A stretch of 64,000 nucleotides of DNA from Vibrio gigantis (GCF_024347515.1 NZ_AP025492.1:2480001-2544000), one strand, 5' to 3'; counted from the first letter of the stretch, positions 47,748 to 58,879 are shown. The notes: a model not told the origin generated them from the letters alone. Program-made: numbers and translations.

Positions 47748-49598
47748 ATGAAAAAAATATTCAAATTTATAGGTATGATCTTTAAAGGGATTTGGAAGCT
47801 CATTACGTTTGTGCGTCTTGCGCTTGTTAACATCATCTTTTTACTCAGTATTGCCATCATCTACTTTGTGTACTTCCACTCAGATACGGCTCAGCCGACT
47901 GTTCCACAACAATCCGCTTTGGTGCTTAACTTATCTGGCCCTATTGTGGAACAAAGCCGCTATATCAACCCGATGGATTCCGTGACAGGTTCACTGCTTG
48001 GCAAAGACCTTCCGAAAGAGAATGTTCTGTTTGATATCGTTGAAACAATTCGCTATGCCAAAGATGACGAGAACGTAACGGGTATTGTATTAGCACTTAA
48101 AGAGCTACCAGAAACCAACCTGACTAAGCTTCGTTACATTGCTAAAGCGTTGAATGAGTTCAAAGCGGCGGGTAAGCCAATTTATGCGGTAGGTGATTTT
48201 TACAACCAAAGCCAATACTACCTAGCAAGTTACGCAACAAAGGTATACATGTCGCCTGATGGTGGTGTGCTTCTAAAAGGTTACAGCGCCTATTCGCTTT
48301 ACTACAAAACTTTGTTAGAGAAACTCGATGTAAACACGCACGTATTCCGTGTGGGTACGTACAAATCAGCTATCGAACCTTTCATTCGTAACGACATGTC
48401 GGATGCAGCGAAAGAATCCGCATCTCGTTGGTTAAATCAACTGTGGGGTGCGTATGTTGACGACGTCAGCCACAACCGTCAGATCGATGCTAAAACACTG
48501 AATCCAAGCATGGACACGTTCTTGAAAGAACTTGAGTCTGTAGACGGTGACATTGCCAAACTGGCTGAAAAACTTGGCTTAGTGGATGAATTAGCGACAC
48601 GCCAACAAGTTCGACTAGAGCTCGCAGACGTGTTCGGCAGTGACGGTCAAGACAGCTACAACGCGTTTGGTTACTACGAATATCGTACCACTATGCTTCC
48701 AGACATGAACACTGAATCACACGATGTTGCTGTGATTGTGGCAAGCGGTGCGATTATGGATGGCAAACAACCTCGTGGCACAGTCGGTGGTGATACCACT
48801 GCAGCCCTACTTCGCCAAGCTCGTAACGACGACAAAGTAAAAGCAGTTGTACTTCGTGTAGACAGCCCTGGTGGCAGTGCATTTGCTTCTGAAGTTATTC
48901 GCAATGAAATCGAAGCGATCAAACAAGCGGGTAAACCTGTCGTGGTTTCTATGTCTAGCCTTGCGGCTTCTGGTGGTTACTGGATATCGATGGGCGCAGA
49001 CAAGATCTTAGCTCAACCGACCACACTAACAGGCTCGATTGGTATCTTCAGTGTTATCACGACCTTTGAGAAAGGCTTGAACGATATCGGCGTTTACACC
49101 GATGGCGTGGGCACGTCCCCTTTCTCTGGCCTTGGTATCACTACTGGTTTAACTGATGGCGCTAAAGACGCCTTCCAAATGGGTATTGAAAATGGTTACC
49201 GCCGTTTCATCAGCTTGGTTGGAGAAAATCGTGGCATGGACGTGAATGCTGTCGATGAGATCGCTCAAGGCCGAGTATGGACCGGTCAAGATGCGATGCA
49301 GAAAGGCTTAGTCGATGAGATTGGTGACTTTGACGATGCGATTGCAGCAGCAGCTTCACTTGCAGAGCTTGAAAGCTACAACATTTACTGGGTAGAAGAG
49401 CCACTTTCAGCCACTGAGCAGTTTATTCAAGAATTTATGAACCAAGTTCAGATGTCGGTAGGCCTTGATATTCAATCGATGATACCAAGCAGTTTACAGC
49501 CTGTTACTCAACAGTTAGCTCAAGATAGCCAACTGTTAGGCAACTTTAACGACCCACAAGGCCGTTACGCTTTTTGCTTAAACTGCCAAGTTCAATAA
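47748..49598 (+). CDS. sppA: Signal peptide peptidase SppA (protease IV), 67-kDa type
   Basis: A 616-residue inner-membrane serine protease that digests cleaved signal peptides. An N-terminal membrane segment (residues ~25-43) precedes two tandem ClpP-like domains. The Ser/Lys dyad is Lys206 (GTYKSAIEPF) in the first half and Ser408 (LAASGGYW) in the second, close to Lys209/Ser409 of E. coli. ATG has a CGGAGA ribosome-binding site. Confidence 0.95.
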   Translation: MKKIFKFIGMIFKGIWKLITFVRLALVNIIFLLSIAIIYFVYFHSDTAQPTVPQQSALVLNLSGPIVEQSRYINPMDSVTGSLLGKDLPKENVLFDIVETIRYAKDDENVTGIVLALKELPETNLTKLRYIAKALNEFKAAGKPIYAVGDFYNQSQYYLASYATKVYMSPDGGVLLKGYSAYSLYYKTLLEKLDVNTHVFRVGTYKSAIEPFIRNDMSDAAKESASRWLNQLWGAYVDDVSHNRQIDAKTLNPSMDTFLKELESVDGDIAKLAEKLGLVDELATRQQVRLELADVFGSDGQDSYNAFGYYEYRTTMLPDMNTESHDVAVIVASGAIMDGKQPRGTVGGDTTAALLRQARNDDKVKAVVLRVDSPGGSAFASEVIRNEIEAIKQAGKPVVVSMSSLAASGGYWISMGADKILAQPTTLTGSIGIFSVITTFEKGLNDIGVYTDGVGTSPFSGLGITTGLTDGAKDAFQMGIENGYRRFISLVGENRGMDVNAVDEIAQGRVWTGQDAMQKGLVDEIGDFDDAIAAAASLAELESYNIYWVEEPLSATEQFIQEFMNQVQMSVGLDIQSMIPSSLQPVTQQLAQDSQLLGNFNDPQGRYAFCLNCQVQ

Positions 49599-49621
49599 GA
49601 TAAGCTCAACGCTTTGTAACC

Positions 49622-49654
49622 AAGAGGCGCCTCTGTGTGAGGCACCTCTTTTTA
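49622..49654 (+). terminator. Intrinsic terminator of sppA
   Basis: A stem AAGAGGcGCCTC / GAGGCaCCTCTT with one mismatch, followed by TTTT. Confidence 0.85.
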
Positions 49655-49716
49655 TTGCATGATAATTCGCTATAATCGCCCTCCTGTTCCCTATATCACA
49701 CTAAGTATTAATCGCC

Positions 49717-50733
49717 ATGGAAAGAAAACACATCTATATCGCGTACACCGGCGGCACAATTGGCATGCAGAAGTCTATTGACCACGGCTATGTTCCTGTT
49801 GCAGGTTTCATGGACAAGCAGCTAGCTGGCATGCCTGAATTCCATCGCCCAGAGATGCCTGAGTACACCATTCACGAATACTCTCCATTAATGGACTCTT
49901 CAGATATGACGCCACTTGACTGGCAGACTATCGCTGATGATATTCGCGCGAACTACGATAAGTACGATGGTTTCGTTATCCTTCATGGCACAGACACTAT
50001 GGCTTATACTGCCTCTGCACTGTCTTTCATGCTTGAAAACCTTGGCAAACCTGTGATTGTTACGGGCTCTCAGATTCCACTAGCAGAGCTTCGCTCAGAC
50101 GGACAAGCAAACTTGCTAAATGCACTGCATATTGCAGCAAACTACCCAATCAACGAAGTGACACTGTTCTTCAACAACAAATTGATGCGTGGTAACCGCA
50201 GCACTAAATCACACGCAGATGGCTTCAATGCATTTACTTCACCAAACCTAAACCCATTGCTAGAAGCGGGTATCAATATCCAACTTAGCAATAACGTAAA
50301 GGTAAACGAACAACCTGAAGGTGCTTTCAAGGTTCATAACATTACCCCGCAACCTATCGGCGTAATCACAATGTACCCAGGCATCTCACACGAAGTGATT
50401 CGCAACACGCTACTGCAGCCTGTTAATGCGATGATTTTGCTTACTTTTGGTGTTGGTAACGCTCCACAGAACCCAGAATTGCTTCAGCACCTTAAAGATG
50501 CCTCAGAGCGCGGCGTTATTGTGGTAAACCTAACTCAATGTTTGGCAGGTAAAGTGAACATGGGTGGTTATGCGACAGGTTGTGCGTTAGCTGAAGCGGG
50601 CGTTGTCAGTGGTTATGATATGACACCCGAAGCGGCACTGGCGAAGTTACATTATCTATTAAGCCAAAACCTAGGCTACGAAGAAGTGAAGACTCAGATG
50701 CAACAAGTGTTACGTGGTGAGATGAGCTTATAA
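49717..50733 (+). CDS. ansA: Cytoplasmic L-asparaginase I
   Basis: A 338-residue type I asparaginase hydrolysing asparagine to aspartate. The two catalytic threonines are in AYTGGTIGM (Thr14) and LHGTDTMAYTAS (Thr92, with Asp93). There is no signal peptide, so it is the low-affinity cytoplasmic form. The sppA-ansA order also occurs in E. coli and its relatives. Confidence 0.95.
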   Translation: MERKHIYIAYTGGTIGMQKSIDHGYVPVAGFMDKQLAGMPEFHRPEMPEYTIHEYSPLMDSSDMTPLDWQTIADDIRANYDKYDGFVILHGTDTMAYTASALSFMLENLGKPVIVTGSQIPLAELRSDGQANLLNALHIAANYPINEVTLFFNNKLMRGNRSTKSHADGFNAFTSPNLNPLLEAGINIQLSNNVKVNEQPEGAFKVHNITPQPIGVITMYPGISHEVIRNTLLQPVNAMILLTFGVGNAPQNPELLQHLKDASERGVIVVNLTQCLAGKVNMGGYATGCALAEAGVVSGYDMTPEAALAKLHYLLSQNLGYEEVKTQMQQVLRGEMSL

Positions 50734-50836
50734 AACAGTTAAAGGATACACGTTAAACCCAGTTATGCTATCAACGTAACGGCGACTTAACGTGAACTAA
50801 ATCGTTTTATTACTTATAAATAAACGAGTTAAACTA

Positions 50837-50863
50837 AAAGGGGTGGCACTGCGCCACCCCTTT
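50837..50863. terminator. Bidirectional terminator between ansA and yeaC
   Basis: An 11-bp stem (aaaggggtggc / gccacccctt t) with a 5-base loop and A/T flanks. Confidence 0.9.
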
Positions 50864-50878
50864 GTTGTAATTTAAAGC

Positions 50879-51160
50879 CTAATGATTTGGGTTAACTCTC
50901 ACAATGTCTTCTTGATCTGACTTAAACTGTTTTTTGAGTTCAGATTTAGACTTAAAGCTAATTTCGCCACCAGCGGCAATTGTCATGTGTTGAGCTTCAG
51001 AGTTATGTTTAGATTGGTATAACATAACCGCCTGCATACACGAATCGCGCTGCTCTTTAGAAAGCGCTGTTCCTTCTGGCCATTTACCCGTCTCAACTGC
51101 GTAAGTTAAACGTTCGTAGACCTCGGGTGTCATTGCGCTAAGAAGTTGTTCTGCATCCAT
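50879..51160 (-). CDS. yeaC: YeaC family protein (DUF1315)
   Basis: A 93-residue soluble protein of the DUF1315/YeaC family, of usual length. Marks include MTPEVYERLTYAVETGKWPEG and ALSKEQRDSCMQAVMLY. Function is unknown. In E. coli yeaC also lies near msrB and gapA, as it does here. Confidence 0.92.
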   Translation of the reverse strand: MDAEQLLSAMTPEVYERLTYAVETGKWPEGTALSKEQRDSCMQAVMLYQSKHNSEAQHMTIAAGGEISFKSKSELKKQFKSDQEDIVRVNPNH

Positions 51161-51264
51161 GGTAGAGCCTTAGTTTTAACAATTTTCACCAGAAAATAAC
51201 TCGTAACAGAATTGAGTCAAGAACCTGACCGATAATAAGTGCATTTGATCACAAGTGAAGGAAT

Positions 51265-52080
51265 ATGAAAATTATGAAATGGTTGGCGATTAGCCTATTG
51301 CCTTTCACTCTGGTTGGGTGTCTTGAAGGAAACAAAAATACCGATCAACTGTGCCAAAGTAACCCGGGCCTTCAGTGTGAACAATTGAACATGAACGATG
51401 GGCAATGTCGTGTCGCACGTACCGACCTCATCTGGCATCGATTTGAAGTTCAGAAGCAACCCACCGAAATCAACAAAATTAAAGAATTCGAATTAGTCAC
51501 TGCCTACAAAAAGTGCCTAGAGCTCGCGGCTCAGATCGAAACTATTGACCAATCTAAACTGCAAGAGCGCCGCTTTACCTCTTTAATGCACAGTATTGAA
51601 GAGTCTGAGCGTATTGTTGGTGAGCTATCGCAATCTGATACACCGGAAACACTTTACTTCTTGTGGTCGCAAACTGGAGACACCAACGCAAGACGCAGTT
51701 TCCTACAACTGGAAGGCACAGACGCGTTAAACACGGCAGAGATGCAATATGCCTTAGCTACCTTCTATACCACCAGAGATCATGCTAAAACACTTAAGCT
51801 ACTTAATAATGCCTTAACGCTATCGAGCAACTCTGCCGTCAATACAGAGATCTTTAAGTCAATGGCCAGCATCAACCACAGCTTGGGCCATATGGAAAAG
51901 GCGTATGTCTGGGCGATGGTTGCCAAAGAGTTTGATGTACCAATTGCATCAGAAGCGGAACTGGCCGTTCTCTATCGCTTTGAAGATTCAAAATACAAAC
52001 AGTTAGATAAAGACGCAGACAAAATTGTCGAAGCTATTGAGGATGGGGTCTACAGCCCAGCGATCGTCCCAAGTTATTGA
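51265..52080 (+). CDS. DUF2989-like lipoprotein
   Basis: A 271-residue lipoprotein with lipobox LVGC (Cys19) followed by a Cys-containing N-terminal region (QLCQSNPGLQCEQL, DGQCRV) and a helical, TPR-like C-terminal half (AEMQYALATFYTTRDHAKTL). It resembles the DUF2989 family of vibrios and their relatives. Function is unknown. ATG has AAGGAATA upstream and the gene has its own terminator. Confidence 0.85.
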   Translation: MKIMKWLAISLLPFTLVGCLEGNKNTDQLCQSNPGLQCEQLNMNDGQCRVARTDLIWHRFEVQKQPTEINKIKEFELVTAYKKCLELAAQIETIDQSKLQERRFTSLMHSIEESERIVGELSQSDTPETLYFLWSQTGDTNARRSFLQLEGTDALNTAEMQYALATFYTTRDHAKTLKLLNNALTLSSNSAVNTEIFKSMASINHSLGHMEKAYVWAMVAKEFDVPIASEAELAVLYRFEDSKYKQLDKDADKIVEAIEDGVYSPAIVPSY

Positions 52081-52131
52081 TCGCATCATTTCTTGCTTTC
52101 TAATTTAATCTTCCGATTTATCAGCTTTCAA

Positions 52132-52162
52132 AAAAACAGCTACCTTTCTGGTAGCTGTTTTT
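52132..52162 (+). terminator. Intrinsic terminator of the DUF2989-like gene
   Basis: A 13-bp stem (aaaaacagctacc / ggtagctgttttt) with a 5-base loop. Confidence 0.93.
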
Positions 52163-52253
52163 ATTTGTACTAGAGTTAATTCTGAGATCTTGGGCCGTTC
52201 AGCATTCCTAAATCGACAAATGCGATATGTAAGGATTAGACAATAGTTACAAG

Positions 52254-52652
52254 TTATTTCGTACTTTCGTCATTTTTGTTGAAAATTAACGACACCGAAT
52301 TAACACAGAATCGTTCGCCAGTTGTCTTCGGTCCATCAGGAAAAACGTGACCTAAATGGCTATCACAGGCGCTACAACGGATCTCTACACGCTTCATTCC
52401 GTGACTTAGATCTTCTATATAGCGTACTGCTTCATCATTCACTGGTGCATCAAAGCTTGGCCAACCACACCCAGAATCGTATTTATTATCAGACAGAAAT
52501 AAAGGGCTTTCACAGCATGTGCAGCTATAGACGCCAGTCTTATGGTTATGCAGTAATTTGCCGCTATATGGGGCTTCAGTACCACGCTCACGACACACTG
52601 CAAATTCGTCGTCCGTTAGGCGCTCACGCCAGTATTCATCAGGCTTTATCAT
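52254..52652 (-). CDS. msrB: Peptide methionine-R-sulfoxide reductase
   Basis: A 132-residue enzyme repairing the R form of methionine sulfoxide. Catalytic Cys116 is in RFCVNS, with Cys62 in SGCGWPSF as the probable resolving residue. Zinc is held by Cys44, Cys47, Cys93 and Cys96. ATG 52652 follows a strong GGGAGGAA ribosome-binding site; the frame is open to 52691 but would start upstream of that site. It is divergent from gapA, as in E. coli. Confidence 0.95.
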   Translation of the reverse strand: MIKPDEYWRERLTDDEFAVCRERGTEAPYSGKLLHNHKTGVYSCTCCESPLFLSDNKYDSGCGWPSFDAPVNDEAVRYIEDLSHGMKRVEIRCSACDSHLGHVFPDGPKTTGERFCVNSVSLIFNKNDESTK

Positions 52653-52884
52653 ATTTCCTCCCTTTTGAATCACGTTAATATCTCTCCACATTCTCAGTTA
52701 TTATATTTACTTTTTTCTATAAAGGCTTGCATATGAGTCGTTTTGTAGCACATACTTTCTCACCAGGAAACATTGTACATATACACTCATAAGTGAATCA
52801 TCATTTAGGGGTATTTTACCCAACTGGAAGGGTACAGAGCCACTTGCAATGGTCAATTTTCAACCACTTACACCCAATTGTTAA

Positions 52885-54006
<1,122 letters not shown>

Positions 54007-54065
54007 TTTCTTTTTAGAAATAGCTTTAGATAAGCATTAGCGAAGACTGTTTTGAGCAGACTTTG

Positions 54066-54093
54066 AAAAAGGCGACCTTAGTGTCGCCTTTTT
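54066..54093 (+). terminator. Intrinsic terminator of gapA
   Basis: An 11-bp stem (aaaaaggcgac / gtcgccttttt) with a 6-base loop. Confidence 0.93.
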
Positions 54094-54247
54094 AATACCT
54101 GCTATCTTTTAAACCGCGTCAGCCTTAGTTCATCAAGATAGCCCAAACGCAAAATTCAATTCTAATACTGACTCTGCTTATTAATCATGAAAAAAAAGCA
54201 TCACTCTAGTCAGCATTTGAATTCAATTTCCTTAGAAGGATCATGTA

Positions 54248-55132
54248 ATGGATTTATCTACTCTACCTGCACTCGCTGTACTTTCTGACAACGTCACTAT
54301 CGTTGAACATGAAGGTGTAAAACTGGTTCGCGTTATCCACGATAAAGCAAACGCAGCGATTTCGCTGTTTGGCGGCCATGTGGTGTCATTCCAACCGCAA
54401 GGTCAAGGAGACCTTATCTGGATGAGCCAACAGGCTAAATTCGACGGTAAAACTGCTCTACGTGGTGGTATTCCAGTATGCTGGCCTTGGTTTGGTCGCA
54501 TTGCAGCACCTGCGCATGGTTTTGCTCGTTCAAGTGAATGGCAGTTGGTTGAACACCGTGAAAGTGAAGCTGGCGTGATTGTTAGCTTAGGTCTGAAGCC
54601 AAGTGAAGAGACTCTAGCAGTATGGCCTCATCAGTTCGATGCACGTTTGAATGTTGAGATTGGCGATGAGCTGAAAGTAACATTAGATGTGAAAAACACA
54701 GATTCGCAACCATGGACTTTCTCTGGCGCGCTGCACACTTACCTAAACGTTGGCGATATCCACAGCACAACGACCACAGGTATGGGTGCTGAGTACATCG
54801 ATAGCCTACAAGGTGGCAAGATCTGCCAAGGCGGTGCTGAGCTTGTACTAACCGATACCATTGACCGTGTTTACACTCAACCAGAAGTTCAAATCTTGGT
54901 TGCGGACAAAAAACTTGAGCGTACTCTATCGGTTGAAAACCAAGGCCATAACTCTGCAGTTTTGTGGAACCCGTGGGCAGAAGGTGCTGCTGGTATGGGT
55001 GACATGCAAGACGACGGTTACCTAACCATGCTTTGCGTAGAATCAACACTGCATGCACCAAGCCTAGAGGCAGGAAAAACACTACAGCCTGGCGAAAGCC
55101 ACCAGCTGATTACAACGATTTCTGTTCAGTAA
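54248..55132 (+). CDS. yeaD: D-hexose-6-phosphate mutarotase (YeaD type)
   Basis: A 294-residue aldose-1-epimerase-like enzyme acting on glucose-6-phosphate anomers. The active-site His is in SGALHTYLNVGD and the Glu in LCVESTLHAP; RGGIPVCWPWFG is a family signature. ATG 54248 follows AGAAGGATC; a nearer ATG is followed at once by TAA. It lies downstream of gapA, as yeaD does in E. coli. Confidence 0.94.
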   Translation: MDLSTLPALAVLSDNVTIVEHEGVKLVRVIHDKANAAISLFGGHVVSFQPQGQGDLIWMSQQAKFDGKTALRGGIPVCWPWFGRIAAPAHGFARSSEWQLVEHRESEAGVIVSLGLKPSEETLAVWPHQFDARLNVEIGDELKVTLDVKNTDSQPWTFSGALHTYLNVGDIHSTTTTGMGAEYIDSLQGGKICQGGAELVLTDTIDRVYTQPEVQILVADKKLERTLSVENQGHNSAVLWNPWAEGAAGMGDMQDDGYLTMLCVESTLHAPSLEAGKTLQPGESHQLITTISVQ

Positions 55133-55180
55133 CCTGTTCAGAATCCTGTTCAGTAATCAGTTCGCTACGCAAGATACATT

Positions 55181-55206
55181 AAAGGCCGGTTCACTCCGGC
55201 CTTTTT
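55181..55206 (+). terminator. Intrinsic terminator of yeaD
   Basis: Stem AAAGGCCGG / CCGGCCTTT with a 6-base loop and T-run. Confidence 0.92.
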
Positions 55207-55234
55207 ATTGCTGTCAATCGGCTAACGATCAAGC

Positions 55235-56203
55235 TTAACTCTGGGAATATCGAACTAACGTCTCTCTATAGAGTGACAACAGCGCCTCATCGTCTACTTT
55301 AACGCCGACCTTCTGCGCCGGGAATGAACTCCACTCATCATTCATGTAACTACGCTGGTCGCTTTTCTGGATCGTCATACCTTCCGCAGGGCCATCAGTG
55401 ACCACTCTAATCGCACCACTGCGACATTCGAACAAAGAAGGCTGGATGACATAAGCAATGGCTGATGGATCGTGAACATGACAGCCTTCCATTCCCACTT
55501 TTTCCGAATAGAACTTCAAATAGTAACGACTAACATCCCAGATGAACTGCCCTACTTCTCCAGCTTCATCTCTCAAGTCATCAAGGTATTGGCGAGTAAA
55601 GAAGCTCTCCTCTGTCACATCAAGCCCGATAACGGTCACAGGCCATGATGCCGTAAATACCTTGTCTGCAGCATGAGGGTCATCGTGTATATTTGCTTCC
55701 GCAAATGGAGTCACATTACCTCTATGGTCGTTTTCACCAAATGCGCCACCCATAATGACCACTTCCTTTACTAAGTCGACGATTTCAGGGGCAGCTTCCA
55801 GAGCAAGCGCAAGGTTAGTAAGAGGGCCTACAGCCACAAGAGTGATCTCTCCCGGTTCAGCTCTAACACTGTCGATAATGAACTGATAAGCTGGCTTCTC
55901 AATCGCTGAAACATCTAACGAGCTTGGCGCTTTCACATCACCAAAACCGGCTTCGCCATGTACGACCACGGTTGCCCCAACTGGATCTCTTACTAAAGGC
56001 TTATCGGTCCCCTTTGCCACAAACGCATTCATACCAAACTTTTGCTTCAAATAAAGCGCATTCTGAGTACCGTTCTCTATCGTTGCATTACCATAAACCG
56101 TAGTAATACCCATCAGCTCAATCTCTGGGTGAGCTTCTGCAAATAGAATTGCCATTGCATCATCAATGCCCGGATCAGTATCTAGAATGATTTTCTTTTT
56201 CAT
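55235..56203 (-). CDS. Inosine-uridine preferring nucleoside hydrolase
   Basis: A 322-residue N-ribohydrolase that splits ribonucleosides to base and ribose. The Ca2+-binding DTDPGIDDA motif is at residues 8-16, AVGPLTNLALAL in the middle, and the later VHDPSAIAYV supplies the catalytic His and Asp. It belongs with the RihA/RihB/IunH group; the subtype cannot be fixed by eye. No base transporter is adjacent. Confidence 0.92.
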   Translation of the reverse strand: MKKKIILDTDPGIDDAMAILFAEAHPEIELMGITTVYGNATIENGTQNALYLKQKFGMNAFVAKGTDKPLVRDPVGATVVVHGEAGFGDVKAPSSLDVSAIEKPAYQFIIDSVRAEPGEITLVAVGPLTNLALALEAAPEIVDLVKEVVIMGGAFGENDHRGNVTPFAEANIHDDPHAADKVFTASWPVTVIGLDVTEESFFTRQYLDDLRDEAGEVGQFIWDVSRYYLKFYSEKVGMEGCHVHDPSAIAYVIQPSLFECRSGAIRVVTDGPAEGMTIQKSDQRSYMNDEWSSFPAQKVGVKVDDEALLSLYRETLVRYSQS

Positions 56204-56409
56204 ATCACTTTCTTATTCAACGCTAGGAAAGAATGAACAATACCCAGAAAAATCACAGATAAACGTGACCTAAACCGAAGCAATGATTTTTATTGTAGTA
56301 AGCCGAAAAGCTCAGCATTTCCTTAGCCTTTATTGACGGCTTTTTTGTTTAGCTTGGCGGAGACCTTTTTGATAGAATTTGCCGCCCTACTCTATGCTCT
56401 GAGATCGTC

Positions 56410-57225
56410 ATGCACTACCAATGCCCTTTGTGTCACCAACCTTTATCTCAACACGATCGTACGTTTAAATGTGAAAAGAACCATCAGTTCGACCTAGCGA
56501 AAGAAGGCTATGTCAATTTGATGCCCGCACACCACAAACGCTCAAAAGATCCAGGTGACAATAAAGAGATGATGCAGGCGCGTCGTCGCTTCCTTGAAGG
56601 CAACCATTACGATCCAATGCGCCAAGCGGTAGTCGGCTTATGCTCAAGCTACCTGCCAGATACTGATCCTAGCCTGTTGGATATTGGCTGTGGTGAAGGG
56701 TATTACACCAACGAAATCGCCTTGAATCTTCAAAATCAAAACGGCGCGATTTTTGGCCTAGACATTTCTAAGATTGCTATCAAATACGCCGCTAAACGCT
56801 ACCCTGCTGTCGACTTCTCTGTTGCTTCTAGCCATCGTCTACCCTTTGCTGAAAACAGCTTAGACGGCATTCTACGCATTTACGCGCCTTGCAAGGCTGA
56901 AGAGCTGCAACGCACCATCAAAGACCGTGGCGTCGTGATCACCGTAACACCAGCCAGCCGACACCTATACCAACTGCGTGATGCTATTTATGATGGCGTT
57001 CGCTTACACGATGAAGACCCTGAAGTGATCGAAGGTTTTACTCTTGAGCACCAAGAGCAGCTAAACTATATGATGGAACTATCGGGGTCAGATGCATTCG
57101 ACCTGCTACAGATGACGCCGTTTGCTTGGAAAGCAACTGAGGAGTTTAAACAACAACTCACAAACGCAGAGCAATTCAACTGTGAAGCGGATTTTATGCT
57201 GAGAGTGTATCGCAAACAGGTTTAA
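56410..57225 (+). CDS. rlmA: 23S rRNA (guanine745-N1)-methyltransferase
   Basis: A 271-residue enzyme methylating helix 35 of 23S rRNA. The N-terminal zinc finger uses Cys5, Cys8, Cys21 and His25. The SAM-binding loop is LLDIGCGEGYYT near residue 90, followed by GLDISKIAIKYAAKR. Length and order match RlmA. Its last codon directly abuts a Fur-like box that precedes the next gene. Confidence 0.94.
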   Translation: MHYQCPLCHQPLSQHDRTFKCEKNHQFDLAKEGYVNLMPAHHKRSKDPGDNKEMMQARRRFLEGNHYDPMRQAVVGLCSSYLPDTDPSLLDIGCGEGYYTNEIALNLQNQNGAIFGLDISKIAIKYAAKRYPAVDFSVASSHRLPFAENSLDGILRIYAPCKAEELQRTIKDRGVVITVTPASRHLYQLRDAIYDGVRLHDEDPEVIEGFTLEHQEQLNYMMELSGSDAFDLLQMTPFAWKATEEFKQQLTNAEQFNCEADFMLRVYRKQV

Positions 57226-57226
57226 C

Positions 57227-57241
57227 TGATATTGATTATCG
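57227..57241 (+). promoter_or_regulatory. Fur-like box upstream of the ChaN-like gene
   Basis: TGATATTgATTATCG matches the 7-1-7 Fur core at 13 of 15 positions. It begins two bases after the rlmA stop and 60 bases before the next ATG. Confidence 0.55.
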
Positions 57242-57300
57242 TTTGCATTGAAATCTCATCTTGCCTCCTTTAGTATGCGTGTTCTTCAAGGAGGCATTTC

Positions 57301-58260
57301 ATGCAACGTATTATTCTTATCGGATTAGCTACCCTGCTTACGGCTTGTGCTAATCAACCTTCAAACAGCACTTCTCAACAAGTGACTAACACGCAAACGG
57401 AAACCGTTTCCACATTCTATGAATACCAGTTTGCTTCTCCACAAGGCGAAACGCTTTCTCTCAATGCTTTACCCGAGCAGCTGATTGAGGCTGATGTGGT
57501 TCTTATTGGCGAATGGCACACTCACTCGGCAATTCATCGTTTCCAAACCGACTTCTTAAAAGCGCGCCGCAACGCAACATCAAACATTGCGCTTTCAATG
57601 GAACAATTCACTCGAGAACATCAAGACACGCTAAACCAATACTTAAACGGTGAGATTGGTGAGCAAGTGCTTATCTCCAAGGCAGCTGCTTGGCCAAATT
57701 ACGAAAGTGATTACCGCGCACTGGTTGAGTTTGCTAAAGCGAATGATATAGATGTTATCGCAGCAAACGCTCCAAAGCCCTTCGTTCAATGTATTGGCCG
57801 TAAGGGATTACCTTACCTAGAACAGCTTTCTTCAGAACAACGAGATTGGGTTGCGACTGAGGTTAATATTGGCGATAGCCCTTACAAAGAAAAGTTCATG
57901 GCTTCCATGCATCACGGTACGCCAGAGCAAACAGAAAAGCAGTTTGCCGCTCAGGTTACTTGGGACGAAACCATGGCTGAATCAATTGTTAACTACCTAG
58001 CATCTAACCCTGATAAACAAGTGATTCATGTAGCAGGCAAGTTCCACACAGAAGGAGGTTTAGGCACGGCGGCTTCGATTCTACGTCGTAACCCGGATCT
58101 AAAAGTGGCAGTTATCAGCCCGGTTGCTGAGTTCTCATCGGATGCTACTGATTACCAACTAAAAGTACTCTCTCCACCGGCGCGCTTTGTTCAGAAAGAG
58201 AACCGAATGAAGGCATACAAACACCTATCAAAACGCAGTGCTAGTCTAGAGTGTGACTAA
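57301..58260 (+). CDS. ChaN-like heme/iron-regulated lipoprotein
   Basis: A 319-residue lipoprotein with lipobox LTAC (Cys16). The domain is of the ChaN/DUF399 type: VVLIGEWHTHSAIHRFQ at ~70, SMEQF, AANAPKPF and a closing HVAGKFHTEGG. ChaN of Campylobacter binds heme as a dimer and is iron-regulated; a Fur-like box here fits the same theme. Heme binding by this protein is inference. ATG has an AAGGAGG ribosome-binding site. Confidence 0.88.
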   Translation: MQRIILIGLATLLTACANQPSNSTSQQVTNTQTETVSTFYEYQFASPQGETLSLNALPEQLIEADVVLIGEWHTHSAIHRFQTDFLKARRNATSNIALSMEQFTREHQDTLNQYLNGEIGEQVLISKAAAWPNYESDYRALVEFAKANDIDVIAANAPKPFVQCIGRKGLPYLEQLSSEQRDWVATEVNIGDSPYKEKFMASMHHGTPEQTEKQFAAQVTWDETMAESIVNYLASNPDKQVIHVAGKFHTEGGLGTAASILRRNPDLKVAVISPVAEFSSDATDYQLKVLSPPARFVQKENRMKAYKHLSKRSASLECD

Positions 58261-58286
58261 ACCATTCTTCTAAGCTAAAGAGTCGT

Positions 58287-58312
58287 TGGGCTAATCCTAG
58301 ATAATTAGCCCA
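58287..58312 (+). terminator. Hairpin after the ChaN-like gene
   Basis: A 9-bp stem (tgggctaat / attagccca) with an 8-base loop; no T-run follows. Confidence 0.5.
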
Positions 58313-58525
58313 TCGTCAGAACTCGATCACGTTCCCGTCATTCATCCTAACTCTATCTAAAATCAAACATTCTTATCGGCACAGGACTTGCTTAGTAAAT
58401 AGGCAGTTTAACCAAGCAGAAGAAAATGTAATGTGCGAATATAAAACATCACTATCGATGATTAATTGCACAAGTTTTTCACACCTCTGCCGATACTATA
58501 TTTAAGGATAGGTAAGGAGAGCGAT

Positions 58526-58879
58526 ATGACGCCAGTAGGAACGAGTAATACTCAGCTGTATTCACCTTCGCAAATGAATGCACAAGCTAAAAGCACTGAA
58601 GCTGAAAAGCCTGCACCTCTTAAGGTTGAGCAAAATACCGTTAAGCTTTCTGATGAAGGCAAAGCCCTATTATCTGCACTTAAAGAAATCGATAAAGAAG
58701 CCAAGAAAGCCGAAGCTGAAAACGAAACCGTTACTGATAAGGTTGAATCATTCGCTCACGGCGCCTTAGGCATGGATCACCCAGATAAGATTGAAGAAGA
58801 GGACGATGGTTCTTATTCAGCAGGGCAATACTTATCCGCAGCGGCAACCGTTGGTGGCATCCTACTCGCTTTAATCTAA
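58526..58879 (+). CDS. Small protein with C-terminal membrane helix, function unknown
   Basis: A 117-residue protein. It is hydrophilic and Lys/Glu/Ala-rich through residue ~90 (helical, with LSDEGKALLSALKEIDKEAKK), then has an acidic KIEEEDDGS segment and a C-terminal hydrophobic helix YLSAAATVGGILLALI that could anchor it in the membrane. ATG 58526 follows a strong AAGGAGAG; the frame is open to 58466 but lacks such a site. I do not recognise the family, and neighbours give no hint of function. Confidence 0.8.
   Translation: MTPVGTSNTQLYSPSQMNAQAKSTEAEKPAPLKVEQNTVKLSDEGKALLSALKEIDKEAKKAEAENETVTDKVESFAHGALGMDHPDKIEEEDDGSYSAGQYLSAAATVGGILLALI

Noticed and set aside
54582..55082. 166-residue minus-strand ORF opposite yeaD
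   Set aside because: Fully inside a confident gene with strong codon bias; no ribosome-binding site or recognisable domain.
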